NCBI RefSeq assembly: GCF_900103195.1
Contig: NZ_FMWU01000018.1
Span: 1-64,000 of the forward strand
DNA length: 64,000 nt
Direction: 5' to 3'
Origin: Methylobacterium sp. UNC378MF
Lineage (GTDB): Bacteria; Pseudomonadota; Alphaproteobacteria; Rhizobiales; Beijerinckiaceae
The translations under genes were made by a program, and so were the position numbers. Positions 53,755 through 62,148 of this stretch are shown here, one piece after another. Under the pieces are notes generated by a model. It ran no database searches. It was given only the letters and a program-made list of their open reading frames with translations, and was not told the origin of the DNA. Position 1 is the stretch's first letter. Every line of letters begins with the position of its first letter.

Positions 53755-54087
53755 TTGATCACCCCCGCCTTCGCGCAAGGGGCCGGTACGGCCGCTGGCG
53801 GAGCGGAGATCGCCTTTCAGGTGATCCCGTTCGTCCTGATCTTCGTGATCATGTACTTCCTGATCCTGCGACCGCAGCAGAAGCGGGTCAAGGACCACCA
53901 GACCCTGCTCAAGTCCGTGCGCCGGGACGACACGATCGTGACCAATGGCGGCCTCGTCGGGCGCGTGACCAAAGCGGCGGACGACCAGCCGGAGATCGAG
54001 GTGGAGATCGCCCCCAACGTCCGCGTGCGCGTGGTCCGCTCGATGATCTCCGAGGTCCGCGCCAAGGGCTCGGTGAAGGCCGCCTGA
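53755..54087 (+). CDS. yajC: Sec translocon accessory protein YajC
   Basis: YajC associates with SecDF and YidC in the inner membrane. The 110-residue product has one transmembrane helix (IPFVLIFVIMYFLIL) followed by RPQQKRVKDHQTLL and the cytoplasmic domain with RRDDTIVTNGGLVGRV. The start is TTG at 53755, supported by aggaga 7 bp upstream and no better alternative. It heads yajC-secD-secF, with secD 57 bp downstream. Confidence 0.94.
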   Translation: MITPAFAQGAGTAAGGAEIAFQVIPFVLIFVIMYFLILRPQQKRVKDHQTLLKSVRRDDTIVTNGGLVGRVTKAADDQPEIEVEIAPNVRVRVVRSMISEVRAKGSVKAA

Positions 54088-54102
54088 GCTTCCGTTTGAA
54101 CT

Positions 54103-54123
54103 GGCCGGCGTAACGCGCCGGCC
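54103..54123 (+). promoter_or_regulatory. Hairpin between yajC and secD
   Basis: The 8-bp arms GGCCGGCG and CGCCGGCC enclose TAACG, with no U-run after. It is probably a message-stabilising structure or incidental. Confidence 0.35.
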
Positions 54124-54144
54124 CACAAGAGAAAAAGACGGCCG

Positions 54145-55749
54145 ATGCTGCGCTTCTCCCGTGCGAAGATCATCGCGACGCTGGGCCTGATCCTGGTGGG
54201 GCTGATGCTCGCCGTGCCGAGCTTCTTCTCGCCCGAGCAGCGCAAGGGCTTCGTCGCCAGCCTGCCCTCGTGGTTTCCGAGCTGGGTGGTGCCAACTCGC
54301 GCCATCGTGCTCGGCCTCGACCTGCAGGGCGGCTCGCAGCTCCTGCTCGAAGTCGATCAGAACGAGCTGATCGCCTCCCAGGCCAAGGCCCTGCGCGACG
54401 ACGTGCGCCGGGTTCTTCAGCAGGAGAACGTCCGCGCCGACGGCGGCATCGGCCTGCTCCAGCGTGGCGTCCAGGTGAAGGTCGCCGACGACGCGGCCCG
54501 GGCCAAGGTCCTGCCGAAGCTTCAGGAACTGTCGCTGCCGATCACCACGTCGCTCGGCCAGACGGCGGCCCGGACCCTCGATATCTCCGAGCAGCCCGGC
54601 GGCGTGATCCGCCTGACGCTGACCGATGCCGGGATCACCGACCGGACCCGCCGGGCGGTGAGCCAGGGCATCGAGGTCATCCGGCGCCGCCTCGATTCCA
54701 CCGGCACCACCGAGCCCTCGATCCAGCAGCAGGGCGCCGACCGGATCCTGATCCAGGTGCCGGGCGAGCAGAACCCCGAGCGGCTCGAGAGGCTCCTCGG
54801 CTCCACCGCCAAGCTCGAGTTCCGCATGCTCGCCGACAGCCCGTCCGGCGACGTCGACATGTTGCCGTCGAAGGACGAGAAGGGCGCGAAGGTGCCGGTC
54901 GAGCGCCGGGTGATGGCCGATGGCGGCGAACTGACCGACGCGCAGCCGTCCTTCGACCAGCAATCTCACGAGCCGATGGTGAGCTTCAAGTTCAACCTGC
55001 GCGGGGCTCAGCGCTTCGGGCAGGCGACCTCGGAGAATGTCGGTCGGCGCATGGCAATCGTGCTCGACAACGAGGTGGTGTCGGCGCCCGTGATCCGCTC
55101 GGCGATCACCGGCGGCTCGGGCCAGATCACCGGCAACTTCACGGTCCAGCAGGCCAATGACCTCGCGGTGCTGCTCCGGGCCGGCGCGCTGCCGGCCAAG
55201 TTCACCGTGGTCGAGCGCCGCGTCGTCGGACCGGGGCTCGGCCGCGACTCGATCGAGGCCGGCAAGCTCGCGACCCTGGTGGCGGCGGCCCTCGTGGTCG
55301 CCTTCATGTTCGCCACCTACGGCACCTTCGGCTTCATCGCCAACATCGCCCTCATGGTCCATGTCGGGCTGATCCTGGGCCTGATGTCGGTGCTGGAGGC
55401 GACCATGACGCTTCCCGGCATCGCCGGCATCGTGCTGACCATCGGCACCGCGGTCGATTCCAACGTGCTGATCTACGAGCGCATGCGCGAGGAGAGCCAT
55501 GCCGGCCGCTCGCTGATCTCGGCGCTCCAGGCGGGCTTCGACCGGGCCTTCGCCACGATCATCGACTCGAACTCGACCATGGCGATCGCCGCCCTGATCC
55601 TGTTCTTCCTCGGCTCGGGCCCGGTGAAGGGCTTCGCTGTGGTCTTCATCCTCGGCATCCTGACGACGGTCATCACTGCCGTGACGCTGACCCGGATGAT
55701 GATCGCGGTGTGGTACAAGACCTTCCGGCCGAAGGCCCTGCCGTTCTGA
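54145..55749 (+). CDS. secD: Protein translocase subunit SecD
   Basis: SecD with SecF uses the proton gradient to pull secreted proteins across the inner membrane. The 534-residue product has an N-terminal helix, the conserved GLDLQGGSQLLLEVD, a large periplasmic domain with TEPSIQQQGADRILIQVPG and five C-terminal helices including GLILGLMSVLEATMTLPGIAG and TIGTAVDSNVLIYERMREE. All key segments are present and the length is normal. secF follows after a gap holding a repeat element. Confidence 0.97.
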   Translation: MLRFSRAKIIATLGLILVGLMLAVPSFFSPEQRKGFVASLPSWFPSWVVPTRAIVLGLDLQGGSQLLLEVDQNELIASQAKALRDDVRRVLQQENVRADGGIGLLQRGVQVKVADDAARAKVLPKLQELSLPITTSLGQTAARTLDISEQPGGVIRLTLTDAGITDRTRRAVSQGIEVIRRRLDSTGTTEPSIQQQGADRILIQVPGEQNPERLERLLGSTAKLEFRMLADSPSGDVDMLPSKDEKGAKVPVERRVMADGGELTDAQPSFDQQSHEPMVSFKFNLRGAQRFGQATSENVGRRMAIVLDNEVVSAPVIRSAITGGSGQITGNFTVQQANDLAVLLRAGALPAKFTVVERRVVGPGLGRDSIEAGKLATLVAAALVVAFMFATYGTFGFIANIALMVHVGLILGLMSVLEATMTLPGIAGIVLTIGTAVDSNVLIYERMREESHAGRSLISALQAGFDRAFATIIDSNSTMAIAALILFFLGSGPVKGFAVVFILGILTTVITAVTLTRMMIAVWYKTFRPKALPF

Positions 55750-55804
55750 ACGAGTTCACTTTCGGGAGACGCATCACCGGCGGAAAGGCCGCTCCAGACC
55801 ATCA

Positions 55805-55918
55805 CCTCATCCTGAGGTGCCCGCGTCAGCGGGCCTCGAAGGAGCGCTCCAGGAGGCGCAGCGATCCCTGGAAGCCTCCTTCGAGGCCTCCGCTTCGCTA
55901 CGGCACCTCAGGATGAGG
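55805..55918 (-). repeat. 114-bp palindromic repeat element, copy 2
   Basis: The same 17-bp outer arms as copy 1 lie at 55805-55821 and 55902-55918, with an imperfect inner stem of about 19 bp. The reverse complement aligns with the copy upstream of recF, including the asymmetric side (CCCGC-GTCA-GCGGG here), so the copies lie in opposite orientation. It sits between secD and secF. Confidence 0.85.
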
Positions 55919-55975
55919 GTGAAGGTGGGACGAACGGGTCGGTGCTGAGATCTCCCAAACGTTAGGTCCGTTTCC

Positions 55976-56917
55976 ATGCGCCTGCTTCGCCTCTGGCCCG
56001 ATGAATCGCATTTCGACTTCATGCGATTCCGGCGCTTCACCTTCCCGCTCTCGGCGGTGCTGTCGCTCGCGACCGTGGCGCTGTTCCTGTCGATCGGGCT
56101 GAATTTCGGCATCGACTTCAAGGGCGGGACCCTGGTCGAGCTGCAGGCGAAGTCCGGCACGGCCGATGTGGCGTCGATCCGGCACACGGCCGCCGGCTTC
56201 GGCTTCGGTGAGCCGGAGGTGCAGGAGCTCGGTAACCAGGGCACCGTGCTGGTCCGCCTGCCGCTCCAGCCCGGCGAGCAGGGCCAGACCGCGGTCATGA
56301 ACAAGGCGCACGCCGCCTTCGACAAGGATTACGATTTCCGCCGCACCGAGACCGTCGGTCCGCGCGTCTCCGGCGAACTGGTCCAGTCCGGCACGCTCGG
56401 CGTCGTGCTCTCGGTCGTGGCGGTGCTGCTCTACCTGTGGTTCCGGTTCGAGCGGGAATTGGCGCTCGGCGCCATCGTGGGCACCCTCCACGACATCGTG
56501 CTGACGGTCGGCGTGTTCATCATCACGCGCATCGAGTTCAACATGACCTCGATCGCCGCGATCCTGACGATCGTGGGCTACTCGCTCAACGAAACCGTGG
56601 TGGTGTTCGACCGGACCCGCGAGCTCATGCGCCGGTACAAGACCATCCCCACCGTCGACCTGCTCAACCTGTCGATCAACTCGACCATGTCGCGCACCGT
56701 GATGACGTCGATCTCGTCCTCCCTGTCGCTGCTGGCGCTGGTGCTGTTCGGCGGCGAGGCGATCAAGGGCTTCGCCGTGGTGATGCTCTGCGGCGTCCTG
56801 ATCTGCACCTACTCGGCGATCTTCATCTCGACGCCGGTGTTGATCTACCTGGGGCTGATGCTCTCGGGCGCGCGCGCGGCGGCCGAGCGGTCGGGCGTCC
56901 CGCAACCCGCGGAGTAG
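55976..56917 (+). CDS. secF: Protein translocase subunit SecF
   Basis: SecF is the SecD partner. The 313-residue product has six transmembrane helices, the N-terminal GLNFGIDFKGGTLVELQAK, RFERELALGAIVGTLHDIVL and TIVGYSLNETVVVFDRTRE, all family signatures. It follows the second palindromic repeat and precedes a Mth938-domain gene by 12 bp. Confidence 0.97.
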   Translation: MRLLRLWPDESHFDFMRFRRFTFPLSAVLSLATVALFLSIGLNFGIDFKGGTLVELQAKSGTADVASIRHTAAGFGFGEPEVQELGNQGTVLVRLPLQPGEQGQTAVMNKAHAAFDKDYDFRRTETVGPRVSGELVQSGTLGVVLSVVAVLLYLWFRFERELALGAIVGTLHDIVLTVGVFIITRIEFNMTSIAAILTIVGYSLNETVVVFDRTRELMRRYKTIPTVDLLNLSINSTMSRTVMTSISSSLSLLALVLFGGEAIKGFAVVMLCGVLICTYSAIFISTPVLIYLGLMLSGARAAAERSGVPQPAE

Positions 56918-56929
56918 TTTGTTTCGAAC

Positions 56930-57328
56930 ATGGCCGAGCGGGAGACCCCGAAGAGCTTCGAATCCGGCTTCGTGCCGGGGCGCCACATCATCGACACCTA
57001 CGGCAACGGCGGCTTCCGCTTCGCCGGCATGTCGCATCGCGGCTCGATCCTGATGCTGCCCTCGGGCGTGCGCGCGTGGGACGTGCTGGAGCCCCGGGCG
57101 ATCGACCGCACGGCGCTTCGCCCGGTCCAGGCTGAGGCGGCAGGAATCGAACTGCTGCTCGTCGGCACCGGCCTCGACATCGCGGCGATCGACCCGGCCC
57201 TGCGGGGCTGGCTCAGGGATTTCGGCGTCGGACTCGACGTGATGCAGACCGGGGCCGCTGCCCGCACCTACAACATCCTCGTGGCCGAGAACCGCAAGGT
57301 CGCGGCCGCGCTGATCGCGGTGGCCTGA
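56930..57328 (+). CDS. Mth938-domain protein (NDUFAF3-like)
   Basis: This 132-residue protein has the Mth938/DUF498 fold. IDTYGNGGFRFAGMSHRGSILMLPSGVRAW, ELLLVGTGLDIAAIDPAL and DVMQTGAAARTYNILVAENRKVAAALIAV are typical. The mitochondrial homologue NDUFAF3 is a complex I assembly factor, and bacterial members are widely found beside secF in alphaproteobacteria. Its stop overlaps the next gene start (TGATG). A role in NADH dehydrogenase assembly is inference from the homologue. Confidence 0.85.
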   Translation: MAERETPKSFESGFVPGRHIIDTYGNGGFRFAGMSHRGSILMLPSGVRAWDVLEPRAIDRTALRPVQAEAAGIELLLVGTGLDIAAIDPALRGWLRDFGVGLDVMQTGAAARTYNILVAENRKVAAALIAVA

Positions 57329-58206
57329 TGCCGGAGGTCGACGGCAGGACGGCTGAGACTGGACTCGCCTTCGCGCAGTCTCATTGCGAGGATCTCGTGC
57401 GGACCGGCGACCCGGACCGCTACTACGCGACTCTGTTCGCCCCGGCCGCCGCACGGCCGCATCTCTTCGCACTCTACGCCTTCAGCCTGACCATCGCGCG
57501 GGTTCGCGAGGCCGTCTCGAACCCGATGGCCGGCGAGATCCGCCTGCAATGGTGGCGCGACGCCCTCCAGGGCGAGGCGCGGGGCGACGTGCGCGCGAAC
57601 CCGGTGGCGGCCGCCCTGGAAGAGGCGATCCGGGTGAACCGCCTCGGACGGCAGCCTTTCGTCGACTTGATCGATGCGCGTGTCTTCGACCTCTACGAGG
57701 ATCCGATGCCGCGGGTGAACGACCTGGAAGGGTATTGCGGCGAGACCGCCTCGGCCCTGTTCCGGCTGGCGAGCCTCGTGATCGGCAACGGCACCGAGCC
57801 GGGCGGCGCGGGTGCGGCCGGCCATGCCGGGGTCGCCTACGGGATCACCGGGCTCCTGCGGGCCCTGCCCTGGCACGCGCGCGCGGGGCAGGTCTACCTG
57901 CCCGCCGACATCCTCGGCCGCTACGGCGTCACCCGGGAGGACATCGTCACCGGCCGCGGCGGCCCGGGTTTACGCCGGGCCTGTGCCGACCTGCGCGACC
58001 TCGCCCGCCAGCATCTCAAGGCCTTCGAGGCGGCGCGCCCGACCATCGCGCCCTCGGCGGGGGCCGCGTTCCTGCCGGTGGCCCTGGCGGAGCCCTACCT
58101 TTCCGCCATGGAGCGGGCCTCGTACGACCCGCTCAACACGCCCACCGAGCTGCCGCGCTGGCGCCGCCTGTGGCGGCTCTGGCGGGCGGCGCGACGGGTG
58201 GGGTAA
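57328..58206 (+). CDS. Squalene/phytoene synthase-fold protein (NDUFAF6-like)
   Basis: This 292-residue protein of the trans-isoprenyl diphosphate synthase fold has YYATLFAPAAARPHLFALYAF, ARVREAVSNPMAGEIRLQWW and DLEGYCGETASALFRLA. The first aspartate-rich diphosphate/Mg motif (DDxxD) expected after YAF is absent, as in the mitochondrial complex I factor NDUFAF6, so catalysis of squalene or phytoene synthesis is unlikely. It overlaps the Mth938 gene by one base, making an NDUFAF3-NDUFAF6-like pair behind secDF. A divergent enzyme in lipid metabolism is the alternative. Confidence 0.82.
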   Translation: MPEVDGRTAETGLAFAQSHCEDLVRTGDPDRYYATLFAPAAARPHLFALYAFSLTIARVREAVSNPMAGEIRLQWWRDALQGEARGDVRANPVAAALEEAIRVNRLGRQPFVDLIDARVFDLYEDPMPRVNDLEGYCGETASALFRLASLVIGNGTEPGGAGAAGHAGVAYGITGLLRALPWHARAGQVYLPADILGRYGVTREDIVTGRGGPGLRRACADLRDLARQHLKAFEAARPTIAPSAGAAFLPVALAEPYLSAMERASYDPLNTPTELPRWRRLWRLWRAARRVG

Positions 58207-58237
58207 AGGTCGCTGCGCTCGCGATGACGGCTCGGCG

Positions 58238-58885
58238 TCAGAGAAGCTGCGCCATCCCCGGGACCAGCCTCGGGAGACGGGCCGGCGCGCCCGGTTCCGG
58301 CTCGGCCTCCGGCGTCGCCAGCACGGCGACCCGGCAACCCCCCGCGCTGTTGAGACCCGTCACCAGCCGGCCGCCGGGTTCGAGGGCCGCGCGCCAATGC
58401 GGCGGAATCGCCGCGACGCTGCCGTGGACCAGGATGCGGTCAAAGCCCCCGTCCGGCAGCTCCGGGGCGAGCCCGTCGGCCCGGACGATATGCACTTCGG
58501 ACAGGGCGGCGAGCCGCCGCGTCGCCGCCCCGGCCAGCGAGGTGTAGCGCTCCAGGCTGAGCACCGCCCCCGCGCCCAGCTGGACCAGCAGGGCGGTCAC
58601 GTAGCCCGAGCCCGTGCCGATCTCCAGGACGCGCTGGCCCGACTCGAGGCGCAGAAGCGTCAGCATGAGCGCCACCGTTGACGGCGCCGTCATCGACGCG
58701 CCGCAGGGCAGGGGCAGAGCGATGTCGCGCCGTGCATGCTCCCGATGCTGCGGCGGCGCGAAGGCGTCCCGCGTCACCTGTTCCATGGCTCTCAGCACCG
58801 CGGTGTCGCGCAGACCGCGCCCGCGCAGCGCCATCACAAAGGCCGCATTGCCGGCAGCCTCCTCCAGGCTGCCCAGATCGATCAC
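58238..58885 (-). CDS. pcm: Protein-L-isoaspartate O-methyltransferase
   Basis: This 215-residue SAM-dependent methyltransferase starts GTG at 58885, overlapping the surE stop by 4 bases (GTGA). It has RAMEQVTRDAFAPPQHRE, SMTAPSTVALMLTLLRLESG and the SAM motif VLEIGTGSGYVTALLVQLGAG. Pcm repairs isoaspartyl residues in aged proteins; the surE-pcm pair is common. Divergent members of the family have other roles. The last 31 bp to the NDUFAF6-like gene hold nothing. Confidence 0.88.
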   Translation of the reverse strand: MIDLGSLEEAAGNAAFVMALRGRGLRDTAVLRAMEQVTRDAFAPPQHREHARRDIALPLPCGASMTAPSTVALMLTLLRLESGQRVLEIGTGSGYVTALLVQLGAGAVLSLERYTSLAGAATRRLAALSEVHIVRADGLAPELPDGGFDRILVHGSVAAIPPHWRAALEPGGRLVTGLNSAGGCRVAVLATPEAEPEPGAPARLPRLVPGMAQLL

Positions 58886-59646
58886 TCGGCGAAGGCCTGC
58901 GCGAAGCGCGTCAGGGTCGGCTCGTCGGTGAGGTCGAGACGTAGCGGCGTCACCGAAATCCGCTTCTCCGCGATGGCCTTGAGATCCGAGCCGTGGCCCG
59001 GCTCGAACCGGGCCTTGGCGAAGGCCAGCCAGAAATACGGGTTGCCGCGCCCGTCCACCCGCGCGTCGATCGACAGCAGCGCCTGGTTGCGGAAGCCCTG
59101 CGCCGCAACCGCGATGCCCTGCACGTCGGCCGGTTCGCAATCCGGAAAATTCACGTTGACCAGGATGCCGGGCTCGATCCCGGTCTCCAGGATCTTCCGG
59201 ACGACCTTCGCGCCGTGCGTCCGGGCGCAGGCCCACTTGAGCGCGCCGCGCCCGCCCGCGCCGTAGGCCTGGCTCAGCGCGATAGAGCGGATGCCGAGGA
59301 TTGTCCCCTCCATGGCGGCCGCGATCGTCCCGGAATAAGTCACGTCCTCGGCGACGTTCTGGCCGCGGTTGACGCCGGACAGGACGAGATCCGGCCCATG
59401 CTCGCCGAGGATGTGGCGCACGCCCAGGATCACGCAGTCCGACGGGGTGCCCTTCACGGCGAAGCGCTGCTCCGAGACCTGCCGCAGCCGCAGCGGGTCG
59501 TTGAGTGAGAGGGAATGCGACACGCCGGATTGGTCGCTCTCCGGCGCCACCACCCAGACGTCGTCCGAGAGCTCCCGGGCGATCTCCTCCAGGGTACTGA
59601 GCCCCGGCGCGTGGATGCCGTCGTCGTTGGTGACCAGGATGCGCAT
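58882..59646 (-). CDS. surE: 5'/3'-nucleotidase SurE
   Basis: This 254-residue survival protein is a metal-dependent nucleoside monophosphatase. The N-terminal MRILVTNDDGIHAPG carries the metal-binding D8 and D9, and APESDQSGVSHSLSL, GTPSDCV and VLSGVNRGQNVAEDVTYSGT are family motifs. Its start overlaps the serS stop by one base, and pcm overlaps its end, so serS-surE-pcm form one operon. Confidence 0.95.
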   Translation of the reverse strand: MRILVTNDDGIHAPGLSTLEEIARELSDDVWVVAPESDQSGVSHSLSLNDPLRLRQVSEQRFAVKGTPSDCVILGVRHILGEHGPDLVLSGVNRGQNVAEDVTYSGTIAAAMEGTILGIRSIALSQAYGAGGRGALKWACARTHGAKVVRKILETGIEPGILVNVNFPDCEPADVQGIAVAAQGFRNQALLSIDARVDGRGNPYFWLAFAKARFEPGHGSDLKAIAEKRISVTPLRLDLTDEPTLTRFAQAFAE

Positions 59647-60992
59647 CAGCGGGTGCCCTCGATCCGGTTGAGCCCGCCCATGTAGGGGTGGAGCACCGAC
59701 GGGACCGTGATGCTCCCGTCCGGGTTCTGGTAGTTCTCCATCACGGCGATGAGCGCGCGGCCGACCGCGACGCCCGAGCCGTTGAGGGTGTGAACATAGG
59801 CCGGCTTGCCGTCCTTGCCCCGGTAGCGGGCGTTCATCCGCCGCGCCTGGAAGTCGCCGCAGACCGAGCAGGACGAGATCTCGCGGTGGGTGCGCTGGCC
59901 CGGAACCCAGACCTCGATGTCGTAGGTCTTCTGGCTCGCGAAGCCCATGTCGCCGGTGCACAGGGTCATCACCCGGTAGGGCAGATCCAGCTTCTTCAGC
60001 ACCGCCTCGGCGCAGGTCAGCATCCGCTCGTGCTCGTTGGCCGATTCCTCCGGCGTCGTGATCGAGACCAGCTCGACCTTGTTGAACTGATGCTGGCGCA
60101 GCATGCCGCGGGTGTCGCGCCCCGCCGCCCCGGCCTCGGCCCGGAAGCATGGGGTGAGCGCGGTGAAGCGCAGGGGCAGCTCTTCTTCGCGGAGGATGGA
60201 CTCGCGCACGAGGTTCGTCAGCGGCACCTCGGCGGTGGGGACAAGCCAGAAATGCTCGTCGCTGACCGGCGCGGACTCCGCGCCGGCTTGCCCTTGCAGC
60301 GACTTGACATAATCGAGGCCCTTGAAGACCGAGAACTGATCGTCCTCGAACTTCGGCAGCTGTGCGGTGCCGAACATGGCGGCGTCGCGCACCAGCACCG
60401 GCGGCGCCACCTCCAGGTAGCCGTGCTCCTGCGTGTGCAGGTCGAGCATGAACTGGCCGAGCGCCCGCTCGAGCCGCGCGAGCTGACCTTTCAGCACCAC
60501 GAATCGCGAGCCGGACAACTTGGCCGCCGCCTCGAAATCCATCAGGCCCGAGGCCTCGCCGAGCTCGAAATGCTCCTTGCCCTCGTTCAGCCGCTCGCGC
60601 GTCGCGGCGTGGCTGCGATAAAGGACGTTGCCGTGCTCGTCGGCGCCGTCCGGCACGTCGGGCTTCGGCCGGTTCGGGATCGCGGCGAGCCGGTCGGCCA
60701 GGGTTTTGTCGGCCGCGTCCTGCGCGGCTTTCAGCTCCGGCTCGGCACTTTTCAAAGCCGCGACCTCCGCCATCAGGGCGGTAGCGCGGTCCTCGTCCTT
60801 CGCCTTCTTGGCGCCGCCGATCTCCTTGGCCAGGGCGTTCCGCCGCTCCTGATTGGCCTGCGCGGCCGAAACGGACGATTTCCGCGCCTCGTCGAGCGCG
60901 ATCAGCTCGGCCGAGAGCGGCGCGAGGCCCCGGCGGGCGAGGTCGCGGTCGAAGGCGTCCGGGTTCTCCCGGATGGCGCGGATGTCGTGCAT
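59646..60992 (-). CDS. serS: Serine-tRNA ligase
   Basis: This 448-residue class II aminoacyl-tRNA synthetase has the N-terminal coiled-coil arm (about 25-110), motif 2 around FRAEAGAAGRDTRGMLRQHQF, EISSCSVCGDFQARRM and motif 3 in LNGSGVAVGRALIAVMEN. MHDIRAIRENPDAFDRDL at 60992 is the standard start; the extended frame to 61049 is not needed. It leads the serS-surE-pcm operon. Confidence 0.97.
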   Translation of the reverse strand: MHDIRAIRENPDAFDRDLARRGLAPLSAELIALDEARKSSVSAAQANQERRNALAKEIGGAKKAKDEDRATALMAEVAALKSAEPELKAAQDAADKTLADRLAAIPNRPKPDVPDGADEHGNVLYRSHAATRERLNEGKEHFELGEASGLMDFEAAAKLSGSRFVVLKGQLARLERALGQFMLDLHTQEHGYLEVAPPVLVRDAAMFGTAQLPKFEDDQFSVFKGLDYVKSLQGQAGAESAPVSDEHFWLVPTAEVPLTNLVRESILREEELPLRFTALTPCFRAEAGAAGRDTRGMLRQHQFNKVELVSITTPEESANEHERMLTCAEAVLKKLDLPYRVMTLCTGDMGFASQKTYDIEVWVPGQRTHREISSCSVCGDFQARRMNARYRGKDGKPAYVHTLNGSGVAVGRALIAVMENYQNPDGSITVPSVLHPYMGGLNRIEGTR

Positions 60993-61092
60993 CGAGTCGG
61001 CTCGGGTCTTCTGCGCGGCGTCGAGCGCGCGGGCCCCGCTTTGCCGCATCGCGTCCGGTGGGACAAGCGCGCGGCAGCGTCCGAGCCGCCCG

Positions 61093-61458
61093 TCAGCCCT
61101 TCGGCGGCGCGAGCTTGAGCTGGTCGATCGCCCAGAGCCACGTCCCGTCCGGCTGCTCGCGGGCGACCTCCACCGAGAACGCGCCGTTGGGCAGCCGCGC
61201 GAAGGTCATGGCCAGCCCGCCGTTGCGCAGGGGCGGCGGCGTCTCCGGTGCCGGGAAATCGGATTTGCGCGCCAGCAGGTCGGCGTAGAAGCTCCGGATC
61301 TGGGCGTGACCCGTGGCGACGACGCGGCCCGCCGCCAGCACCGCGTCGGGCTCGTAGAGGGCGACGAGACCCTCGACGTCGCCGGCATTGGCGCGTCGGT
61401 TGAACAGGGCAGCGAGGTCCTCGGGGGCGCGGGCGGGCTCTCGCGTGTGATCCGTCAT
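61093..61458 (-). CDS. NTF2-like (SnoaL/DUF4440-type) protein
   Basis: This 121-residue protein has the cone-shaped NTF2 fold signature: DLAALFNRRANAGDVEGLVALYEPDAVL, then a beta-rich second half with GGLAMTFARLPNGAFSVEVAREQPDGTWLWAID. Members bind small ligands or act as enzymes such as ketosteroid isomerases; no activity can be assigned. The ATG follows gaggaga with good spacing. It lies upstream of serS on the same strand with a 100-bp gap. Confidence 0.8.
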   Translation of the reverse strand: MTDHTREPARAPEDLAALFNRRANAGDVEGLVALYEPDAVLAAGRVVATGHAQIRSFYADLLARKSDFPAPETPPPLRNGGLAMTFARLPNGAFSVEVAREQPDGTWLWAIDQLKLAPPKG

Positions 61459-61538
61459 GGCGTCTCCTCGTCCGGCTTCGGCGGCCGGTTGATGTTGCGG
61501 CAATGCGCCGGGCGGCCGATTTGTCCCCGGCGCGCCGG

Positions 61539-61982
61539 TCATTTCAGGCGCGTGCCGTCGCGGTCGGCCACCGAGACGGCGACCGGGATCCCGGCCTTCA
61601 CGCTCTCCGAGACGGTGCAGAACCGCTCGAACTGCGCGAGCACCCGGTCGATCCGCGGCATGTCGGCGGCGACAGCCCCTAGCCGGATGTGGACGCCGAT
61701 CCCGGTGATGCGCAATCGCCCTTCGGCGTTCCGCTCCACCCGGCAGGACGCCTCGGCCGCGACGCCGTGCGCGTCCTGGCGGAATTTGCCCAGGGCGAAG
61801 ACGAGGCTGGCGCAGAGACAGTTGGCGACGCCGGAGATCAGCAACTGCTCGGGGAACGGCCCGGTCCCGCCGCCGATCGGCGGCGCCTCGTCGGTGATGA
61901 GCGCCGGCAGGGCCGTGCTGAAATCAACGGTGAAGACGTAATCCGCGACTTGGGTAATCCGGATCGTCGGCCCCGTATCCAT
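61539..61982 (-). CDS. OsmC-family protein
   Basis: This 147-residue protein has the OsmC/Ohr-type fold. The catalytic cysteines are candidates in ISGVANCLCASLVFALGKF and ERFCTVSESVKAGI, and the arginine/glutamate network residues appear in ASCRVERNAEGRL. Members reduce organic peroxides; the double cysteine in NCLC is noteworthy. The longer open frame to 62537 is a shadow. The start at MDTGPTIRI gives the normal length. It diverges from the DUF815 gene. Confidence 0.78.
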   Translation of the reverse strand: MDTGPTIRITQVADYVFTVDFSTALPALITDEAPPIGGGTGPFPEQLLISGVANCLCASLVFALGKFRQDAHGVAAEASCRVERNAEGRLRITGIGVHIRLGAVAADMPRIDRVLAQFERFCTVSESVKAGIPVAVSVADRDGTRLK

Positions 61983-62148
61983 CGATGCTCCCCGGCAGGC
62001 GCGTGGCTCGACCTGCCGGGATATCCAACGCTCGATCCGGGTTCGCGTTCGGAAGGTCCGCGCCATGCATCCGGTTACGGATGCTTTCCCCTGATCTTCC
62101 CCGTAGAACCGGCCGCCTGACCGACCTGCATGCGAACCCCCCGATCCG

